A stretch of DNA of 64,000 nt from Oxytricha trifallax. Its lineage: Eukaryota > Ciliophora > Spirotrichea > Sporadotrichida > Oxytrichidae. This document shows, in pieces, positions 58,970 through 64,000 of the stretch (the first letter of the stretch is position 1; each line of letters starts with the position of its first letter). Position numbers and translations under genes: made by a program. Location: assembly GCA_000711775.1 (NCBI GenBank), contig ARYC01000411.1, positions 62,001 through 126,000 of the forward strand. Direction: 5' to 3'. Below the pieces are notes generated by a model. The model was not told where the DNA came from, searched no databases, and saw only the letters and a program-made list of their open reading frames with translations.

Positions 58970-60369
58970 CTTATTTGAATTTTATCTTTTTTATTTCTTC
59001 TATTGTTACTATTTTTTCATTACTTTGTATGATTTGTCTTTAGTATTCTAGCTCTCTGAGTCTTATATATTGATTTCATTTTTATAAAGATAGTTTTATT
59101 CTTTATTTAGAATCACTTTTATTCATACAGTTTAAGTTATCGTTTTTGTCATATCACTTTCTATAATTATTGCTCCTTTTGCTCAAATATCCCATCCTAT
59201 ATTAATATTTTTCCTATCTTATTTCTCGGGAAAAATTCTAGTAAAGCCTCGTACATTTCCTAGAGCAAAACCTTCCACTCTTTCAGCCCTGTCAAAATAA
59301 ATATTATATACTCTTAGAGGTTGAAAGTCTATAATTATAAATCTGGCTTTAAATCTCTATGAACTTTATCGAGCTTGTGAAGCTCTTCTTTTCCCTCAAC
59401 TATCTGTTATACTCTATAGCCAATTTACCTATGCCATCTGTTATCAGATAAAAACTCTCTGTAAGTAATTTCAAGGACGGGAAGCCTAAATTCTATTTGA
59501 TTTTTTCCAAGTAAAATGGCATCAAGCTAAATTATATGTCTGCAATCTTTAAATTTTGCTTATTAAAGAGCATAATACTCATTAGAAAATTCCATTTAGA
59601 ACTTGTCATCAGCAAGAAAGTAATTGAAAGGATAAATTTTGTAAGCGTATTAGTAATAAGTAGTAACTCTCTTCTTTGTTTATCATCTAGAATTAGGTAG
59701 CTTTTAAGACAAGTATCTAATTCAATAATTTTCAAGACAGGAATCTTCATAGCCTCAATTTTTACCTTAATTTTATTGATCTCTGTGACTTGGAGGTTCT
59801 AGACAGCTATTTTTAGTTTGATTTACTTCTATATCTCAAAAATAAGAGACTTGAAAGGATTTTTTATCTTCTTTTTTATAGGAATCTTTTACCTGCAAGT
59901 TCATGAATAAACACAAAGTTTTGATTGTGCTTGTTCATTAATTGCACTTGAAGATCTCTAGTATGAGAATAGGGTTTATCACAAAACGCAAATATACTTG
60001 CCATCATTCTTTTAATGCTTGAGGTATAGTTTGGGCATATCGTTGTGTATATCTCTCAAATGTCTTTTGAAAGTTAAGTTATAGACAAAACCTTTATTGC
60101 ATTCTATGCATTAATAGTAAGCTTTAGCTTGTAGAAATTTAATGCTCTACAGCATGTTGTTTTACCTCCTCCTCACTTTGGTCTTTATCTTTGATGACTT
60201 CCTAATTATTTTATATTTGAATCTCAAAATTAGTTTTATCAAAGTTGTCATAAATAGGCTCCCACTGAGTACCAGTGCCTCTGGTTTCTACTTTATTTGG
60301 TTGCTTTAATGATAATTTTTATTGGTTTTAATCAAGTAATGCCGCTCTTCTAAAAAAGTTAGCACTCAT
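58970..60369 (-). pseudogene. Zinc-finger/kinase transposon gene, copy D, best kinase domain
   Basis: ATG 60369 reads MSANFFRRAALLDQNQ. An acidic region precedes two C2H2 fingers (about 60115-59915): YYQCIECNKGFVYNLTFKRH, and a second (CDKPYSHTRDLQVQLMNKH) after a one-base frameshift. The kinase lies at about 59620-59150: an alpha-C-like segment (EFSNEYYALQQAKFKDCRHI), LHKLDKVHRDLKPD with an intact HRD, then in a shifted frame FIIIDFQ (DFG-like) and DI-TGA-AKGAIIIE. That TGA falls where kinases have the conserved Trp of DxWSxG. It is the only copy with the HRD Asp. Frameshifts still break the gene. Confidence 0.72.
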
Positions 60370-60510
60370 TTTAGTTTGCTGATATATTTTATTATAATTG
60401 ATAAAATTCACCTAGGTATACTATAATAGTATAGTATAAGTTGACATATATTCTGAGAATATTTAACATTTTAGTAAATTAAAAAGTTTCTAATGAAGTT
60501 TTGTTTTTCT

Positions 60511-60650
60511 AGGAGGTCCTCTATATCAAGTTTGAATTTATTTTGTAGTTAAAGTTATTAAAAATTTTTAAATAAAATATGCTCCTAATTAAGTTTTAAC
60601 CTTAAAATTTAACTCCAATTAAAGTTTGAACTTAATTTCGAGGACCTCCT
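60511..60650. mobile_element. 140-bp inverted-repeat element
   Basis: The left end reads aggaggtcctctatatcaag and the right end is the inverted copy, reading inward aggaggtcctcgaaattaag. Similarity extends inward over about 40 nt (agtttgaattt / agttcaaactt). The interior is AT-rich with no gene. This is a very small MITE-like element, lying between the kinase gene and the MSDR gene of copy D. Confidence 0.7.
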
Positions 60651-60759
60651 AAAATAATTAAACATTTATGAAAAATAAGAAGAAGTAATTTAATTTAAAA
60701 TGAAAAAGGATAATTTAATTAAGTATTAGGATTGACTTAAGTAAAAATGGTATCTAACA

Positions 60760-60961
60760 ACAGCTTTTATTATTCATCCATTATCCTTCATAGATATCAC
60801 CATCATTCAGTAATTTTTGCCTTTCCTTTTTCTCTCTGTAGTTTGTCGAAAATTCAGTTTAGGGTAGCCACCATTCTTACCAGGTACGATGACTAAAAAA
60901 AATAAAATTTATTTTTTTTGTAACTTACATTTATTGTGAGCGGCAACTTCCGATCAGACAT
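60760..60961 (-). pseudogene. MSDQ-family gene, copy D
   Basis: ATG 60961 reads MSDRKLPLTIN, followed by a GTAAGTTAC...TTTTTTTAG interval of about 38 nt. Sequence aligning with the other copies (VIVPGKNGGYP versus VAPGYTEG) follows, with Lys/Arg-rich residues. As at 4952, it lies just upstream of a zinc-finger/kinase gene on the same strand. That makes it a candidate fourth gene, or first exon, of the transposon. Confidence 0.45.
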
Positions 60962-61239
60962 TTTAATTATATATAATATTTTTAATCAAATTTTTTCTTA
61001 TAATCATCTATTCTTCGTAAAATTTATCATAATTATTTGGAGCAATATAATGGAGATAATTCGATAAAAATGGAAATAAATCTGTGAAACTTGGAGTAAG
61101 TTCCTCCATCTATATCTATTTATTTGATTCTGGTTGACTTTCAAGTGGATCTCCCTTTTTAGTAGAAAGATTTTTATAAACTTAGAATGGATATCCATAA
61201 TTTAAAATTTCATTAACATTTCTAGAAAGAGGAAGCAAG

Positions 61240-62015
61240 ATGGAGTCTATGAATGATGCAATGAAGAGAATTTAATCTTAAAATTTAAAAGGAAAATATC
61301 GAAGTAAAGAGGACCTATATTGATAATTGGTATAGCAAGGTAAGTTCTGAGCTAATATTTATATATTAACCAGAGTTGGATTGTTCTTGCCTGCTTAGGA
61401 GGGAACTAAAAGTCTTACTGAGTGAAGAAAAAAAGCTTTTAAGTCTAATGATATTAGGATAATTGAAATTCCTAACTACCCTGAATTATCAGAGACAAAC
61501 CTTTATGACGATGCTATGAGAGATCTGGATTTAGCTTTCTACCTTCAATCAAAGCTACAGCTGTCTAATAAGTTACCAGAGAGAAACTTCTTATTTGGTA
61601 TTCTTGGAACTCTAAAACCTGAGTACTTAAATGAAGTAATTATAGAAGCTCACAAAAAACGCTACAGCATTCTCCTAAAAGAAATTAGAAGCAGGGAAAT
61701 TAAAATCAGCGACTTTTGGTTGTAGGAATTGTAGAAGAATCCATTCATCTCAAGTAAGTTTACCCCTCTAACTTTATAGTAAAACCTGGAACTACTATAT
61801 ACCTGATGAAAGAGTGCAGCAAATTTAAAAGAGAGAGAAAGTCTCAAGTAAAGCATGAGTAGAGCAAGAGACTCTTCAAAGATTTCTAAAAGCCCTACGC
61901 GATGAAGATATATGCAGAAGCTGGCACTAAGAGAAGAAACATAGGCCCAAGCAAGCCTTAAGAGGAAAAAAAGAAAGAGAAGCCAAATCCACTTACGGGC
62001 AAATTTAATATGTGA
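61240..62015 (+). pseudogene. 22 kDa-like TBE accessory gene, copy D, with 26-nt intron
   Basis: A first exon from ATG 61240 (MESMNDAMKRIQSQNLKGKY) may end at the GTAAGTTC donor near 61337. The main exon contains IIEIPNYPELSETNLYDDAM and LPERNFLFGILGTLKPEYL, then KISDFWLQELQKNPFIS. A GTAAGTTT...TATAG interval at 61754-61779 is in phase 1. Splicing gives a clean 79-codon tail (KPGTTIYLMKECSKFKRERK, then Lys-rich) to TGA 62013-62015. This is the best-preserved full-length copy, with two TGA codons upstream of the core. The strongly basic tail suggests nucleic-acid contact; the function is unknown. Confidence 0.62.
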
Positions 62016-62019
62016 ACTT

Positions 62020-62890
62020 ATTCATTCGCATAAATCTAAAACTTATTTATATTAAAAAAATCTCCCTTCTTTTGCGCATACTTTAGCTTTATCATCGCTG
62101 ACTCTCTTAGAAGCACTCTTAATAAAATTGTCAGTATCTATCTTCAGATCATGCATCAAGTGATAGAGTAGAAGTTTCTTGTAGTGGCCTTTCAATAACC
62201 CTCAATATAATTCAATTCCATTGAGCTGAGGACTAAATGGAACATTAAATACATGTGTTATGTTTAGCCTTTTATATTCCTTCCTTGTGTCTTTATTTTT
62301 GTGGACAGATAAGTTATCTACAAACAGAATAATCTCTTAGTCGACGTACTTATCTCTGAGTTATTGCAAGAACTTTATTTATTATTCAGTCTCTATTGAG
62401 CGTGGGTGGATAACATAAGTCTCGAGCCATTATCTTCGCTTATTCCACCAAGTATAGAATGAGTTTGAACCTTGACCTTTTAATCATATACTTCAATGTT
62501 GCTATATCTTTTATACTAAGACCTTGATATGAAGGTATTAAACGTGAATACTGCCTGATCAGCGTGTATTAACTTATACTATGGTATTAATGCATTTACA
62601 TAAATGTATAATTTAAATTAGTACTAAAAATGTAGCATTAAAGTCAATAATTCTCTTTATTCGATTGATTGTCTTGTAAGATATTCCATTCTTTTATAGA
62701 TGATATCAATGGATTAAGGAGAGATATGAAGCTCAGGAAAATGGCAATAAAATATCACAGCTCTCTAGGCCAGAGAGAAGAGAGCCCAATATTTAAGAGT
62801 CTTATCATTAATTAGATTATCTATATGAAGCTGCTCGAACTTTAAGGTCTCTTAGGCTTTGAAAGAAATTGCTATTTTTTATTAAATTCA
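62020..62890 (-). pseudogene. DD34E transposase, copy D
   Basis: Minus-strand coding, tail to tail with the 22 kDa-like gene. The N-terminal part includes ISYKTINRIKRII (helix-turn-helix-like, about 62680). The first Asp is in ADQAVF (about 62565). After a frameshift, LFVDNLSVHKNKD holds the second Asp, and the Glu in NGIELY lies 34 residues later (about 62205). A TGA follows that Glu by two codons. All three acidic residues are present but the frame is broken, so it is probably inactive. Confidence 0.7.
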
Positions 62891-63199
62891 AGGCTAACAA
62901 GCAGTGAGATCTGACAATGGCATGAGATTAATGAATCAGCCTTGCTATAGGCATGTTATTAAAAATAGGTTTGAGTTATTCACTATAATCATCACATCCA
63001 TAAGGCAACTTAAACAATAAATCTATATACTCACTGTCATAAACTGACCCCAAACCTCGCATATATTCACTCAAATTAATAATATTTAAACATTAAACCC
63101 CCTACTCAAACCCTATTAAAACCCTATAAAGTATACACTAATATTCTTCATTTATCAATCAAAAACTCAATTAAACTACTAAGCTCTTTGAGTCATTGA

Positions 63200-63430
63200 T
63201 GATCTCTATAATTATTAGAGAATTTATTATCAAGATGATTGTATTAAACCCTAAAAAGAAGTTACTTAGTTAATCAGAATTTTACCGAGTTATATAAATT
63301 ATATAGACAAAATGCGTTGAACTGTCAAAAGCAGCAGCTATCCTTAATAGAATAATAAAAGCTGATAGCCTTTTTAGATGTCATCCTAATAAACATAAAG
63401 GACTAGCAATAATTTAAAAAGGTCCTGGAA
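63200..63430 (+). pseudogene. Short Gln-rich coding remnant
   Basis: A forward frame to TGA near 63451 reads QKQQLSLIEQQKLIAFLDVI then LINIKDQQQFKKVLECFKQF, where several Gln are TAA/TAG. It looks like an amphipathic helical region; unassigned. Confidence 0.3.
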
Positions 63431-63449
63431 TGTTTCAAATAATTTATAT

Positions 63450-64000
63450 GACTAACAATCTTAAATTAAACAAACATAGGGAGTCATTTAAGTGAAAGAA
63501 GCAAAATATTTCCAAATTTACATAAACTTAAACTTGCAATAGCTGCTACTTGGAATGAGAAAAAGAGGAAGTTAAAATTCTAACCAAAGACTTACAAGTT
63601 CAAACAACCTAACAATTTGTGACACAATGATAGTAGCTTAAATCTGTTCTATTCTGATTTATAAATGCAATCCACTTAGTACTTAAATATCTAAAATTAA
63701 AAGAAATTAAAAAATTGAAATAGTGCTAAAGAAAGTAGCTTTTACAACTCCAAGAGATATTCCTAATTAAATACTATGGAATATAACATAACTGAAAGAA
63801 AGCTTAACAGCAGATATCATAACGAAGCTAGCCCAAAAGGCTATGGGATCAAACACGCCCCCCCCCATAATGTATATTTTTCTTTTTGTAGTCTGATAGA
63901 GTTTTTGACGCTGAGTAATAGTAGCTCATAAACTAGTAGTGTGCGACCAATATTTTTGATATATGGCCCCATATAAGTTCACATTTTATATATAAAATTA
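63450..64000. other. AT-rich end of window with a C homopolymer
   Basis: No supported gene. A run of nine C lies at 63858-63866, unusual in DNA this AT-rich. A few charged frames (for example WNEKKRKLKFQPKTYKFKQP near 63550) are too short to call. Confidence 0.3.

Noticed and set aside
63858-63866. Run of C as a G-quadruplex or telomere remnant
   Set aside because: It is a single homopolymer without periodicity; possibly a sequencing or slippage feature.
1-64000. CRISPR arrays, bacterial operons, Shine-Dalgarno sites
   Set aside because: No spaced direct repeats of CRISPR type are seen, and code usage and introns show a eukaryotic genome.
1-64000. tRNA or rRNA genes
   Set aside because: I scanned for GC-rich clover-leaf-like or rRNA-like blocks. 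The few GC-rich segments read as protein and show no GTTCRANNC box.

Overview
This is very AT-rich eukaryotic DNA that reads sensibly only with a ciliate nuclear code in which TAA and TAG encode glutamine and TGA is the main stop. With the standard code nothing longer than 145 residues appears. With the ciliate code, recognisable protein families appear across most of the window: DD34E transposases, C2H2 zinc-finger plus protein-kinase proteins, a LINE endonuclease and reverse transcriptase, and a viral-type superfamily 3 helicase fragment. I infer germline (micronuclear) or otherwise transposon-packed DNA of a ciliate. The gene set of the main transposon (about 42 kDa DD34E transposase, about 22 kDa protein, zinc-finger/kinase protein) matches the telomere-bearing elements (TBEs) described from the hypotrich Oxytricha, so a hypotrich-like ciliate is the best guess. 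The species is not established, and other ciliates sharing this code are possible.

Layout. 0.6-6.7 kb: TBE-like copy A (zinc-finger/kinase on minus, 22 kDa-like on plus, transposase on minus), then a small 'MSDQ' gene and a second kinase gene on plus. 7.2-12.3 kb: unrecognised coding remnants, including a likely single-pass membrane protein. 12.7-14.3 kb: a large foldback element. 14.3-18.3 kb: TBE-like copy B, split by a small inverted-repeat element. 18.7-19.1 kb: an isolated intact 22 kDa-like gene. 19.2-25.7 kb: a LINE broken by two insertions, then a second LINE head. 26.0-27.9 kb: an inverted-repeat element, a transposase remnant and a foldback. 28.1-30.0 kb: a LINE ORF1-like gene and a following ORF. 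31.0-33.1 kb: a GC-rich gene between inverted AAAACCCC-bearing ends. 33.8-36.1 kb: two unrecognised coding blocks. 37.6-42.0 kb: a second transposon type with a DD34E transposase and two divergent accessory genes. 43.1-44.1 kb: a foldback carrying a GC-rich helicase fragment. 44.2-48.7 kb: weak coding remnants. 48.7-51.5 kb: gene-poor. 51.5-56.6 kb: TBE-like copy C, the best preserved transposase. 57.8-62.9 kb: TBE-like copy D, the best preserved kinase. 63-64 kb: a weak remnant.

How it fits together. At least four TBE-like copies share one plan: the zinc-finger/kinase and transposase genes lie on one strand and the 22 kDa-like gene on the other. Reading frames, catalytic residues and splice sites have decayed to different degrees in each copy. 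Copies A-D of the 22 kDa-like gene share a tiny intron at one site; in B, C and D splicing it joins coherent reading frames. Almost all features are mobile DNA or its debris. The two GC-rich cargo segments inside inverted-repeat elements are the least expected content.
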